In this document: positions 41,714 to 51,089 of the stretch, piece by piece
Position numbering within the stretch: the first letter of the stretch is position 1
How the letters are laid out: the number at the start of each line of letters is the position of its first letter
Origin: Kribbella steppae
Lineage (GTDB): Bacteria; Actinomycetota; Actinomycetes; Propionibacteriales; Kribbellaceae
Length of the DNA: 64,000 nt
Reading direction: 5' to 3'
Assembly: GCF_004342025.1 (NCBI RefSeq)
Contig: NZ_SLWN01000008.1
Coordinates: forward strand, 124,001-188,000
The notes under the pieces: model-generated
What the model saw: the letters and a program-made list of their open reading frames with translations, nothing else
Told to the model about the DNA's origin: nothing
Database searches by the model: none
Translations under genes and position numbers: made by a program

Positions 41714-42615
41714 TGGGCGCTGAAGTACTGCCACTGCCACGTTCGGGCGAGCCCGTCCTCCAGCGACACCGTCGGCTCGTAGCCGAGGTCGTTGGTGATG
41801 TCGACGACGACCGCCGGCATCTCCCCGGCCGGTGCCTCGATGTGCTCGGCCGGGACCGGACGGCCGGTCACGCCGCGCACGGTCTCGACCATCTCCAGCA
41901 CGGACACGGACCGACCGGATCCGATGATCGCCCGGCCGTCGTACCCCTTGTCGAGCGCGAGCAGGATGCCCGCGACGACGTCGTCGATATAGACGAGATC
42001 GCGTCGCTGCTTGCCGTCGCCGTAGATCCGGACGCCCTCATCCTTGAGTGCCGCCCGCATCATCCGCGGCACGAAGCTGTCCTTGTGTGACATCCCCGGC
42101 CCGTAGACGTTGGTGAACCGCAGTGCGGCAGTCGCGAGACCGTAGCTGCCCGAGTACGCCGACAGCAGCATCTCGCACGCTGCCTTGGTCGCGCCGTACG
42201 GCGTCAGTGGCCTGAGCGGGAGGTCCGCGGTGATGGTCGACGTACCCACGTTGCCGACGACGGCGTTGGTCGACGCGAGGATGAAGCGGTCCACACCGCT
42301 GCCGCGGGACAGCTCCAGCAGGACCTGGGTGATCGTCACGTTCTGGGCGAAGGTCTGCATCGGCGCGTCGACCGAGCGCAGTACCGAGGTCAGCGCGGCC
42401 AGGTGGACCACAGCGGTCGGCCGGGTCTCGAAGGCCGAGATGCAGACCTCCTGGTCGGCCAGATCGCCGGTCACGACGTGCACGCCCTCGTCCCAGGACG
42501 CGTCCGGCGGCTCACGATCCACCGCTGTCACCGGGACACCTCGCTGCCGCAGGCCGGCCACCACGGCCCGCCCGATGAATCCGGCCGCTCCGGTCACCAG
42601 CACTCGTTCGTCCAT
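41710..42615 (-). CDS. NAD-dependent sugar epimerase/dehydratase
   Basis: 301 residues of the extended SDR type: GAAGFIGRAVVAGLRQRG nucleotide-binding loop, VVHLAALTSV, YGATKAACE (Tyr-x-x-x-Lys), RFTNVYGPGM and DLVYIDDVVAGI. It probably changes a nucleotide sugar (for example 4-epimerase) that feeds the coupled glycosyltransferase. In-frame ATG 42621 is possible. It is the first gene of a two-gene operon. Confidence 0.85.
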   Translation of the reverse strand: MDERVLVTGAAGFIGRAVVAGLRQRGVPVTAVDREPPDASWDEGVHVVTGDLADQEVCISAFETRPTAVVHLAALTSVLRSVDAPMQTFAQNVTITQVLLELSRGSGVDRFILASTNAVVGNVGTSTITADLPLRPLTPYGATKAACEMLLSAYSGSYGLATAALRFTNVYGPGMSHKDSFVPRMMRAALKDEGVRIYGDGKQRRDLVYIDDVVAGILLALDKGYDGRAIIGSGRSVSVLEMVETVRGVTGRPVPAEHIEAPAGEMPAVVVDITNDLGYEPTVSLEDGLARTWQWQYFSAQ

Positions 42616-42843
42616 GCCCATCAACTTACCGTCGGCCGACCAATCCCGGGACACAGGCGAACGGTCTGCGACGAACCCTTGACCCCAGGTGATCATGATG
42701 GGCAGGATCACTTTCGGACGCGGGCTGACAACCTTGTCATCGGGGCCGCGTAGAACCCACTGGCGGGCGGCTGGTGTCGCGGGGAGGCTGTGTGGTTCCC
42801 GCGGCGGCGGCCGTGTGCCGGTCCGGCCGTGCAAGGAGCGTAG

Positions 42844-45800
42844 ATGAATCTCCGCCGCCCACTGGGGCTCGTCGCGTCTCTCGGACTGGTTATGACAATG
42901 TCCTCTGCTATGACGCCAGCGAATGCCGTCCCACCAGCCTCCACAGCGGAGCAGCCGGTGGTGAGCGGTTCGTCGTTCTTCACCTCGTTCGAGCCGGGGC
43001 AGCCGCAGCCCGGATACACCGATGCCGTCGAGACCGGCCCGGACGGGAAACCGCGCACCGAAGGGGTCCGCGGGCCGACGCCGACCGGCATCGGCGGCAG
43101 CGAGATGGACAAGGTCACCACGGTGACTGCGAACGGTGAGAACACCGGTGGCGGCGAGATCGCCACCAATGTGGCCGACGGTGACAAGTTCACCAAGTGG
43201 CTGGTGTTCGAGCCGACCGGCTGGCTGGTCTACGAGACCTCGGTCCCGGTGGTGATCCGCAAGTACGCGCTCACCTCGGCCAACGACGCCGACGGCCGCG
43301 ACCCGCAGAACTGGACCGTGCAGGGCTCGAACGACGGGACCACATGGACCACGCTGGACACCCGGACCGGCGAGAACTTCGAGACCCGGTTCCAGACCAA
43401 GGAGTACAGCTTCACCAACGAGACGGCGTACAAGTTCTTCAAGCTGGACATCACGCTGAACCACGGTGAGAACATCGTCCAGCTCGCCGACTGGTACCTG
43501 TCCAACGGCGCCCCGCTGCCGCCGCCCGGCCCGACCGCGGAGTCGCGGCTGGACTCCGGCCCGACCAGCGCCTACAACGCCCGCGCCCGGGTCGGATTCA
43601 CCGGCGTCAAGTCGTTCCGGTACGCCGGTCATCAGACGGCCGAGGGCCGTGGCTACACCTGGAACAAGATCGCCGACGTCGCTCTGTTGGTCGGCAAGGA
43701 CACCCGGCTGTCGTACAAGATCTTCCCCGAGCACACCGAAGGCGATCTCAGCTACCCGAGCACCTTCGCCGCACTCGACCTCGCGTTCTCGGACGGCACG
43801 TATCTGAGCGATTTGAAGGCCAAGGACCACCGCGGCTTCGAGCTCAGCCCGCGCGGCCAGGGCGACACCAAGGGTCTGTCCACGAACCAGTGGAACAACA
43901 TCGACGCTGACCTCGGGAAGGTCGCCGCCGGCAAGACGATCGAGCGGATCCTGGTCGGCTACGACAAGCCGTCCGGCCCGGCCGACTTCCGCGGCTGGAT
44001 CGACGACATCCGGATCGCCGCCGCGATCAACCCCGATCGCGCCGCCCAGAAGACCGCGGCCAAGCACCCGTCGGACCTGGCCCTCACCACCCGCGGTACG
44101 AACTCGACCGGTGGGTTCTCCCGCGGCAACAACTTCCCGGCGACCGCCGTACCGCACGGCTTCAACTTCTGGACGCCGGTCACGAACGCGGGCTCGACGT
44201 CCTGGCTGTACGACTACGCCAAGGGCAACAACGAGGCCAACAAGCCGACCCTGCAGGCGCTGTCGATCAGCCACGAGCCCAGCCCGTGGATGGGTGACCG
44301 GCAGACCTTCCAGGTGATGCCTTCGACAGCCGCGACGCCGACCGCTGACCGGAAGGCGCGGGCCTGGTCGTTCAGCCACGACAACGAGATCGCCCGGCCG
44401 TACTACTACGGCGTCACCTTCGACAACGGCAACGCGGCCGAGATCGCGCCGACCGACCACGCGGCGATACTGCGGTTCTCGTTCCCGGCCGGCAACCCGT
44501 CGCTGGTGTTCGACAACGTCAACAACAACGGCGGTCTGACCTTGGATCCCGAGACCGGTGTCGTCACCGGTTTCAGCGACGTCAAGAGCGGCCTGTCCAC
44601 CGGCGCCGGCCGGCTCTTCGTGTACGGCGTGGTCGACCAGAAGGTGGTTGCCTCCGGCAAACTGTCGAACGGCGGCGGCGCGAATGTCGGCGGCTACTTC
44701 TCCTTCGACCCGAAGGAGACCCAGGTCCAGCTGCGGATGGCAACCTCGCTGATCGGCACCGCACAGGCGAAGAAGAACCTGGAGCTCGAGCTCCCGGCCG
44801 GGTCGAAGTTCGGCAAGGTCAAGGACGCGGCCCAGGAGCAGTGGGACGCGAAGCTGCGCACCATCGAGGTCGAGGGCGCGACGGCCGACCAGCTCAGCAC
44901 GCTCTACTCGAACCTCTACCGGCTGTTCCTCTACCCGAACAACGGCTCGGAGAACACCGGGACGTCGTCCAAGCCGGTCATCAAGTACGCCTCACCGACG
45001 TCACCGAAGGTCGGTACGGACACCCCGACCACGACCGGCTCGAAGATCGTGGCCGGCCAGACCTACGTGAACAACGGCTTCTGGGACACCTATCGCACCG
45101 TGTGGCCGGCGTACTCGCTGTTCGCCCAGGACTCGGCCGCCGACCTGGTGAACGGGTTCGTCCAGCAGTACAAGGACGGCGGCTGGATCTCCCGCTGGTC
45201 GTCCCCGGGCTACGCGAACCTGATGGTCGGCACCAGCTCCGACGTCGCCTTCGCCGACGCCTACCTGAAGGGCATCAAGGGGATTGACGTCCAGGCGACG
45301 TACGACGCCGCGCTGAAGAACGCGGCCGTCGTACCACCGTCGCAGAACGTCGGCCGCAAGGGCCTCGACCTGTCCACCTTCAACGGCTACACGGCCAACA
45401 CCACCGGTGAGGGCTTCAGCTGGTCGATGGACGGCTACATCAACGACTTCGGCATCGCGAACATGTCGAAGCAGCTGTACGACACTGCGAAGAAGAACGA
45501 CCCGCGCAAGCAGGAGTACCTGGACAACTACAAGTACTACCTGAACCGGGCCCGCAACTACGTGACGCTGTTCGACCCGGCGATCGACTTCTTCCAGGGC
45601 AAGGACCCCGACGGTGTCTGGGGCTACTCGCCCAGCACCTTCGACCCGCGCGACTGGGGTCACGACTACACCGAGACGAACGCGTGGAACATGGCGTTCT
45701 CGACCCCGCAGGACGGCGCCGGCCTGGCCGCCATCTACGGCGGCCGCGACGGCCTGGCCAAGAAGCTCGACGAGTTCTTCAGTACGCCGGAGGACGCGCT

Positions 45801-46860
45801 GCACACCGGCGGGTACGGCGGCACGATCCACGAGATGCTCGAGGCGCGCGACGTACGGATGGGTCAGTACGGGCACAGCAACCAGCCGTCGCACCACATC
45901 ACGTACATGTACGACTTCGCGGGTCAGCCGTGGAAGACGCAGGCGCTGGTGCGCGAGTCGTTGTCGCGGCTCTACCTGGGCTCGGAGATCGGGCAGGGGT
46001 ACCCCGGTGACGAGGACAACGGGGAGATGTCCGCGTGGTACCTGTTCAGCATGCTCGGGTTCTACCCGCTGCAGATGGGCTCGCCGACGTACGCGATCGG
46101 CTCGCCGCTGTTCACCAAGGCGACAGTGCGGCTGCCCGGCGGCAAGAAGCTGGTGATCAGTGCACCGGCCAACAGTGCGCGGAACGTCTACGTCAAGAGC
46201 GTCCGGGTGAACGGGAAGAAGTGGACCTCGACCGCGCTGCCGCACAACCTGATCGCGAGCGGCGGCAAGATCGAGTTCGAGATGACCGACCAGCCGTCGT
46301 CATGGGGCACCGGCCGTAACGACGCGCCGCCGTCGATCACCACCCCGGGCGAGGACCCGAAGACGTGGCAGGACTCGACCTCGGACGAGGGTGCGGTGGT
46401 CGGCGCCGGTGGTCAGGACGTGACCGCGCTGACCGACGACGACGCGAAGACCCAGGTCACGCTGACCGGGGCGAACCCGACGATCACGGTGGCGCTGCCG
46501 CAGGGCCGGCCGGTCGGGATGTACACGCTGACCAGTGGCACCACCGGTGCTGCACCGTCGGCGTGGGTGCTGGAGGGGTCGAACGACGGTACGACGTGGT
46601 CCCCGGTTGACCGCCGTACCGGCGAGAAGTGGGCCTGGGCGTCGTACACCCGGTCCTTCAGCATCGCCTCGCCGAGGGCCTACACGCAGTACCGGCTGGT
46701 ACTGACGCCCGCTGGGACCGACGGCGTGACGCTGTCCGAGATCGAGCTGCTCGGGACGCTGAAGGGTGTCGAGGCCGGGACGCACCCGACGGACAAGCGG
46801 GTGGCCGAGACCAAGCCCAGCCCGACGCCGTCGCAGTCGATCGACCGGAACTACGGGTAA
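42844..46860 (+). CDS. Secreted GH92 alpha-mannosidase with two carbohydrate-binding-like domains
   Basis: 1338 residues. Signal peptide (1-28, ANA cleavage), an F5/8-type domain (about 80-230, WTVQGSNDGTTWTTLDTRTG), a beta-sandwich plus (alpha/alpha)6 GH92 core from about 430 to 1110 (FWDTYRTVWPAYSL, GHDYTETNAWNMAFSTPQDG, HSNQPSHHITYMYDF, NGEMSAWYLFSMLGFYP) and a second F5/8-type domain (1160-1320). GH92 enzymes are calcium-dependent exo-alpha-mannosidases; the NGEMSAWY segment carries a conserved catalytic acid. AAGGAG precedes the ATG. It would trim mannose from outside glycans. Confidence 0.92.
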   Translation: MNLRRPLGLVASLGLVMTMSSAMTPANAVPPASTAEQPVVSGSSFFTSFEPGQPQPGYTDAVETGPDGKPRTEGVRGPTPTGIGGSEMDKVTTVTANGENTGGGEIATNVADGDKFTKWLVFEPTGWLVYETSVPVVIRKYALTSANDADGRDPQNWTVQGSNDGTTWTTLDTRTGENFETRFQTKEYSFTNETAYKFFKLDITLNHGENIVQLADWYLSNGAPLPPPGPTAESRLDSGPTSAYNARARVGFTGVKSFRYAGHQTAEGRGYTWNKIADVALLVGKDTRLSYKIFPEHTEGDLSYPSTFAALDLAFSDGTYLSDLKAKDHRGFELSPRGQGDTKGLSTNQWNNIDADLGKVAAGKTIERILVGYDKPSGPADFRGWIDDIRIAAAINPDRAAQKTAAKHPSDLALTTRGTNSTGGFSRGNNFPATAVPHGFNFWTPVTNAGSTSWLYDYAKGNNEANKPTLQALSISHEPSPWMGDRQTFQVMPSTAATPTADRKARAWSFSHDNEIARPYYYGVTFDNGNAAEIAPTDHAAILRFSFPAGNPSLVFDNVNNNGGLTLDPETGVVTGFSDVKSGLSTGAGRLFVYGVVDQKVVASGKLSNGGGANVGGYFSFDPKETQVQLRMATSLIGTAQAKKNLELELPAGSKFGKVKDAAQEQWDAKLRTIEVEGATADQLSTLYSNLYRLFLYPNNGSENTGTSSKPVIKYASPTSPKVGTDTPTTTGSKIVAGQTYVNNGFWDTYRTVWPAYSLFAQDSAADLVNGFVQQYKDGGWISRWSSPGYANLMVGTSSDVAFADAYLKGIKGIDVQATYDAALKNAAVVPPSQNVGRKGLDLSTFNGYTANTTGEGFSWSMDGYINDFGIANMSKQLYDTAKKNDPRKQEYLDNYKYYLNRARNYVTLFDPAIDFFQGKDPDGVWGYSPSTFDPRDWGHDYTETNAWNMAFSTPQDGAGLAAIYGGRDGLAKKLDEFFSTPEDALHTGGYGGTIHEMLEARDVRMGQYGHSNQPSHHITYMYDFAGQPWKTQALVRESLSRLYLGSEIGQGYPGDEDNGEMSAWYLFSMLGFYPLQMGSPTYAIGSPLFTKATVRLPGGKKLVISAPANSARNVYVKSVRVNGKKWTSTALPHNLIASGGKIEFEMTDQPSSWGTGRNDAPPSITTPGEDPKTWQDSTSDEGAVVGAGGQDVTALTDDDAKTQVTLTGANPTITVALPQGRPVGMYTLTSGTTGAAPSAWVLEGSNDGTTWSPVDRRTGEKWAWASYTRSFSIASPRAYTQYRLVLTPAGTDGVTLSEIELLGTLKGVEAGTHPTDKRVAETKPSPTPSQSIDRNYG

Positions 46861-46865
46861 CAGTC

Positions 46866-46900
46866 AGCGGGGGCGGCGGCCTCAGGCCACCGCCCCCGCT
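46866..46900 (+). terminator. Intrinsic terminator after the GH92 gene
   Basis: An 11-bp GC-rich stem AGCGGGGGCGG / CCGCCCCCGCT, one mismatch and five more pairs inside, immediately after the stop codon. Confidence 0.75.
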
Positions 46901-46954
46901 GGACGTTTCTCCGGCGGAGCCTGCCCCTGAAAGGTTCCGCCGGAAGAGATGAGG

Positions 46955-46988
46955 AGGGGTGGCGGTCCCCGCCCGGACTGCCACCCCT
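46955..46988 (-). terminator. Terminator hairpin facing the small membrane-protein gene
   Basis: AGGGGTGGCGGT / ACTGCCACCCCT, a 12-bp stem with one G-U pair and a 10-base loop. It lies downstream of the minus-strand membrane gene and may terminate it, or act as a second stop for the GH92 message. Confidence 0.5.
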
Positions 46989-47059
46989 TCACCCTTATCG
47001 ACGTCCGAGTCGTCCGAGACGTTGCCTGGGGTGCCAAAGAGTCCACATGCCGGACACGA

Positions 47060-47356
47060 TCAGCTGGTGACGACCGCGAACCAGGCGAGATTCAGTGCCA
47101 CCAGCGCCGTACCCGCCGCCACGGTCGGCACCCAGCCGAGACCGGCTCGCCGGGCGAACACGGGCAGCGCGAGCGCCATCGCCAGACCACCGAGCTGCAC
47201 GGTGAACAGCACGCCCAACAGGTCGGCCACGCAATGCTCCGCCGAGGGGGCACACAGCGGCGCGCCGGTCCGGACCATCACGTCGTACGCGAGCGCCGCG
47301 GCCAGGCCGGTCAGCGCCGCCTGGAGCAGACTCCTACCGAACAACCGGGTGTCCAT
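47060..47356 (-). CDS. Small membrane protein of unknown function
   Basis: 98 residues with three hydrophobic stretches (about 8-28, 42-66, 75-95) and two Cys in the first loop (PLCAPSAEHC), perhaps an outer-face disulphide. Not recognised. It is 47 bases after the PIG-V-like gene on the same strand order and could be expressed alone. Confidence 0.5.
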   Translation of the reverse strand: MDTRLFGRSLLQAALTGLAAALAYDVMVRTGAPLCAPSAEHCVADLLGVLFTVQLGGLAMALALPVFARRAGLGWVPTVAAGTALVALNLAWFAVVTS

Positions 47357-47403
47357 ACGATCACGCTAAGCGCGCGGCGGACGCCGTACCTGAGCAAAAC
47401 TAC

Positions 47404-48597
47404 TCAGCCGGTCCAGCGGCCGGTGAAGAATCCTGCCGCCCAGATCGCGGCGAGGGGTATGGCTACGGCCAGGTAGAGGCGGCCGAGCCATGGTTTTCGC
47501 TGGACGAGGACCGCGAGGCCGATCCAGAGCGGCCACCAGAGCAGGGTCGCGCGGGTCAGCGAGTAGATCCAGAACGACGTACAGAACGCGCCGATGGTGG
47601 CAGCCACCCAGGCGGCCTCACCCCAGGATCGGCGCCAGAACAGCCAGGCGAGCAGGAGTATGCCGATCACCAGCGCGACCAGCTCGGCCCGGAACATCCA
47701 GGTCCAGTCGCTGCGGTCGGCGGCGAAATGGCCCTTGGTGGCGGCATCGATCGTGTGCTGGATCGAGACCCACGGCCAGGTGAACTCGCGCGCCCAGCCC
47801 TTCTCCTGGGCGGCCTGCCAGGCGAACCAGGAGCCGTGGATCTGCTTCAGGTAGGCCATGAAGCCGAGCACCGGGACGGCCGGCAGCGCCAGCCACGGCA
47901 GCGACAGCCAGTCCCGCTTCTTCGAGGTGACGAACTCCACGATCAGCGCGAACGCGAGGAAGATCCCGGACACCCGCACGGTCGACGCCAGCGCGACCAG
48001 GACCGCGGCCCGTGCCCACCGGCCCTGCCGCGCGGCCAGCCAGGCCGGGAACGCGAACGCGCAGAACAGCGCCTCGGTGTAGCCGGCGGCCAGGAAGACA
48101 CCGACCGGCGCGGTGAACCAGACCACCGCGGCGTTGGGGCCGAAGTTCTTGAGTTGCGGGAACTCGTACTGCGCCAGTCGCGCGAGGTACACCCCGGCGA
48201 CAGCACTGGCGACCGCCGACACGACGATGCCCGCGGCAACGTATCCGATCCCGGTCCAGCTGACGACGCGGACGAGCGCCGGGAACCCGGGGAAGAACGC
48301 CGCCAGCGGTGCCCCGGACGGCTCACCGTTGGCGTACCCGAACTCCGCGACCGCCTTCAGGTGCCAGACGTCCCACTGCAACCAGGCCCGCCAGACGTTC
48401 GGGTAGTCGCTCCCCCGGTTGAACAGCAACGGCGCCGAGATCGACAACAGGAACAACCCGGCCCGGGTGACCAACCACCACCCGAGCACCTCCCGCGTCA
48501 TCGCACTCGGCATCCACCGCTGCAGGCGCGCTCCGTCAACCCGAGCCCGCTTGGCCTTTCCAGGCGTGGGTTCCTCAGCAGCCGTCCGCTCAAACAC
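47404..48597 (-). CDS. PIG-V-like membrane mannosyltransferase
   Basis: 397 residues with about ten transmembrane helices. The first-loop motif QWDVWHLKAVAEFGY, and AAFFPGFPALVR, match the PIG-V/GT76-type enzymes, which use polyprenyl-phosphate-mannose. Others of this class act in glycosylation of surface glycans or glycolipids in actinobacteria. A GTG start is used. Close to the GH92 mannosidase, which suggests a mannose-rich surface polymer in this strain; that link is inference. Confidence 0.82.
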   Translation of the reverse strand: MFERTAAEEPTPGKAKRARVDGARLQRWMPSAMTREVLGWWLVTRAGLFLLSISAPLLFNRGSDYPNVWRAWLQWDVWHLKAVAEFGYANGEPSGAPLAAFFPGFPALVRVVSWTGIGYVAAGIVVSAVASAVAGVYLARLAQYEFPQLKNFGPNAAVVWFTAPVGVFLAAGYTEALFCAFAFPAWLAARQGRWARAAVLVALASTVRVSGIFLAFALIVEFVTSKKRDWLSLPWLALPAVPVLGFMAYLKQIHGSWFAWQAAQEKGWAREFTWPWVSIQHTIDAATKGHFAADRSDWTWMFRAELVALVIGILLLAWLFWRRSWGEAAWVAATIGAFCTSFWIYSLTRATLLWWPLWIGLAVLVQRKPWLGRLYLAVAIPLAAIWAAGFFTGRWTG

Positions 48598-48669
48598 CGG
48601 CGCACCCGCCGCTCACCGAACCCACCCGAGGCCAACTCACGCCCCCCATGGTGCCCCATGCCAAAAGCA

Positions 48670-48699
48670 ACCGGCGGCACCCGGGTGGGTGCCGCCGGT
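48670..48699 (-). terminator. Intrinsic terminator after the PBP gene
   Basis: ACCGGCGGCACC / GGTGCCGCCGGT, a perfect 12-bp stem with a 6-base loop, followed on the minus strand by TTGCTTTTGG. Confidence 0.75.
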
Positions 48700-48704
48700 C
48701 AAAG

Positions 48705-50927
48705 CTATTGCCCGCCGCCGGGTGTCTCCGGCGTCTGACTTGGTTCAGTTGTCGGGGCCCCGGTGGGCAAGGACGGCCAGCCTGGTGAGCTCGGCTTGGT
48801 CGGCTTGGTCCTCGTCGGTGGTGTCCTGGTCGGCTTCTGCGACGGCGTCTGCGTGGGGGTCTGGGTCGGCGTCTGCGTCGGGGTCGGCGTCTGCGACGGA
48901 GTCTTCGACGGCGTGATCGTCGGCGTCGGCGTACCCATGTTGTCGTCGGACGGCTCGGGGAAGTCCTCCACCGGCTGGCCGTCGAGCGCAGGCTTCATGA
49001 AGTCGACCCAGGTCTGCGCCGGATAGTCACCACCGAAGAAGGCGTTCTCCTCGGTGTAGTCGTCGAGGTCGGACTCACCCTCCTTGCCGGCGCGGTAGAG
49101 CACGGCCGTCGACAGCTGTGGCGTGTACCCGACCCACCACGAGGTCAGGGTGTCGTCGCCTTCCTCGAACTTCTCGCACTTGCACTTGGCGTTCGCCCGG
49201 CGGTGGTCGATGGACATACCACCCGCGGTGCCGGTCTTGCCGGCGGCCGGCCGGTCGATCGCCTGCGCCTTGCGGCCGGTGCCCTTGCGGTCCTCCACGA
49301 CCTGCTGCAGCGCGTAGCTCGTCGTGTTGGCGATGTCGGCATCGATGGCCGGCACCTGCTTGTACTTCGTCTTGGCCGAGAACTTGACCACGTTCTTCAG
49401 GTCGCGGACTTCCTTGATGATGTGCACCGGGGTCCGCTTGCCCTCGTTCGCGAAGACCGAGTAGGCACCCGCCATATCGACCGGCGACGCGTAGGCGTTC
49501 GGGCCGAGCACCAGGGCAGGCGCGTCCCGGTCCGCCTTCGGGATGGTCGGAATGCCCGCGGCCTCGGCCATATCGCTGACCTTCTCCGGACCGTCCTCCA
49601 TCTGCTGGTCGACCAGGTCGTAGAACGCGGTGTTGACCGACTGCTCGGTCGCGGACAGCAGGCTCACCCGGCCGTAGTTCTCGCCGAACTCGTTGTCGTA
49701 CTTGCCGCCGCGGATCTCGATCGGCCCGTTGCCCTCGAACGTGTCCTCGAGCGTCTTCCCGTCCTTCAGCGCCGCCGCCACCGCGAACGGCTTGAAGGCC
49801 GAACCGGGTCTGGCCTTGGCCGTCGCCCAGTTGATCTGACTCGTCAGGTAGTCCGGTCCGCCGACCACCGCGACCAACTCACCGGTCTGCGGACGAACCG
49901 AGGCGAGGCCGATGTGCAGGTCCTTCGCGCTACCGGGCTGCTTCTTGTTGAAGACCGCCTTGTTGGCCGCGTTCTGCAGGTTCCGGTCGATCGTCGTGTA
50001 GACCTTGAGGCCGCCGCCGACGATCTCGTCGTCGGTGAACCCCTGCTTGACCAGCTCCTTGCGGACCATGTCCAGCAGGAAGCCCTTCGACCCCTTGAAC
50101 CGGCTGCTCCTGGCCTTCTTCTTCAGCGGCGGAGGGGCCTTGCTGTACTGGGCGTACTGCGCGTCCGTGATCGTCCCCATCTGACGCATGCCGTCCAGGA
50201 CGTACTGATACCGCCCGAGGATTCGCGTCTTGGTCGCCGCGGAGGTGTCGTCGGGGTCGAAGACGGTCGGGTTGTTCAGCACCGTGGCGAGCAGCGCGGC
50301 CTGCGGAACGGACAGGTCCTTCGGATTCGGGACCTGGAAGTACGCATCACCAGCGGCCGCGATGCCGTAGGCACCCTCACCGTAGTAGATGGTGTTGAGG
50401 TAGCCCTCCAGGATCTTCTGCTTGTCCTCGGACCGGCTCAGCTTGGTGGCGATGAACAGTTCCTTGAACTTCCGGGCCGCCGTTCGCTCCTGGGTCAGGT
50501 ACATGATCTTCACGTACTGCTGGGTCAGCGTCGAACCGCCCTGGAGCTGCTCACCCTGGGCGATGTTGAAGGCCGCCCGGGCCATACCGGACGGCGAGAT
50601 CCCCGGGTTGGTCCAGAACGTCCGGTCCTCGGCCGCGATCACCGAGTCCTGGACGTGCTTCGGGATCTGTGCCAGCGGCACCGACCGGCGGTTCTGATCG
50701 TAGAGCTGGCCGATCTCGTTCTTGCCGTCGGCGAAGTACACCGTGGTGGTGTTGGTCTGGAACTGCTTGTTCGTGTCCGGGATCTCGGTCGTCTGGTAGA
50801 CGATGAAGAAGGTGGCGACCGCGCCGATCACCCCGACGAAGAACAGAGCGAGGAGCCAGCCGAGGACCCGGAGCGCCCAGTGCTTCTTGCGCCGGACGGG
50901 TACGGCCTTTCTACGAGCTTCACTCAC
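48705..50927 (-). CDS. Class A penicillin-binding protein (bifunctional transglycosylase/transpeptidase)
   Basis: 740 residues. Cytoplasmic basic start, one transmembrane helix (about 20-43), glycosyltransferase 51 domain (AAEDRTFWTNPGIS with the catalytic Glu, GGSTLTQQYVK) and transpeptidase domain with SAFK, SVN and KTGT motifs. It ends in about 90 residues of Pro/Thr-rich repeats (TPTPTQTPTQ) that may pass through the wall. It polymerises and crosslinks peptidoglycan. The GTG start is preceded by a gap of 162 bases. The transglycosylase motif has Asn where His is usual (TNPG), a common actinobacterial variant. Confidence 0.93.
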   Translation of the reverse strand: MSEARRKAVPVRRKKHWALRVLGWLLALFFVGVIGAVATFFIVYQTTEIPDTNKQFQTNTTTVYFADGKNEIGQLYDQNRRSVPLAQIPKHVQDSVIAAEDRTFWTNPGISPSGMARAAFNIAQGEQLQGGSTLTQQYVKIMYLTQERTAARKFKELFIATKLSRSEDKQKILEGYLNTIYYGEGAYGIAAAGDAYFQVPNPKDLSVPQAALLATVLNNPTVFDPDDTSAATKTRILGRYQYVLDGMRQMGTITDAQYAQYSKAPPPLKKKARSSRFKGSKGFLLDMVRKELVKQGFTDDEIVGGGLKVYTTIDRNLQNAANKAVFNKKQPGSAKDLHIGLASVRPQTGELVAVVGGPDYLTSQINWATAKARPGSAFKPFAVAAALKDGKTLEDTFEGNGPIEIRGGKYDNEFGENYGRVSLLSATEQSVNTAFYDLVDQQMEDGPEKVSDMAEAAGIPTIPKADRDAPALVLGPNAYASPVDMAGAYSVFANEGKRTPVHIIKEVRDLKNVVKFSAKTKYKQVPAIDADIANTTSYALQQVVEDRKGTGRKAQAIDRPAAGKTGTAGGMSIDHRRANAKCKCEKFEEGDDTLTSWWVGYTPQLSTAVLYRAGKEGESDLDDYTEENAFFGGDYPAQTWVDFMKPALDGQPVEDFPEPSDDNMGTPTPTITPSKTPSQTPTPTQTPTQTPTQTPSQKPTRTPPTRTKPTKPSSPGWPSLPTGAPTTEPSQTPETPGGGQ

Positions 50928-51089
50928 TGTGCAATCCTCGACGATCTCGCGGAAGTCATTGCCCCACAGACTACGGTGGGTGTGGTAACGGCCCCGAATC
51001 CGCTCCGGATGCTAACAAGTCGGCCGGTCACCCCGCGATTCGCCTGGAACTAGCCTTACCCAGATCTTTCCCAGGGGGTCGGCAAGCGA

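Noticed and set aside
42616..44460. Long minus-strand extension of the epimerase across the start of the GH92 gene
   Set aside because: The residues are Arg/Gly/Val-rich without family match and lie antisense to a clear GH92 signal peptide and binding domain.
48705..48960. PT-rich repeats at the 3' end of the PBP gene as a CRISPR-like or minisatellite element
   Set aside because: They encode the usual Pro/Thr-rich tail of actinobacterial class A PBPs in frame.
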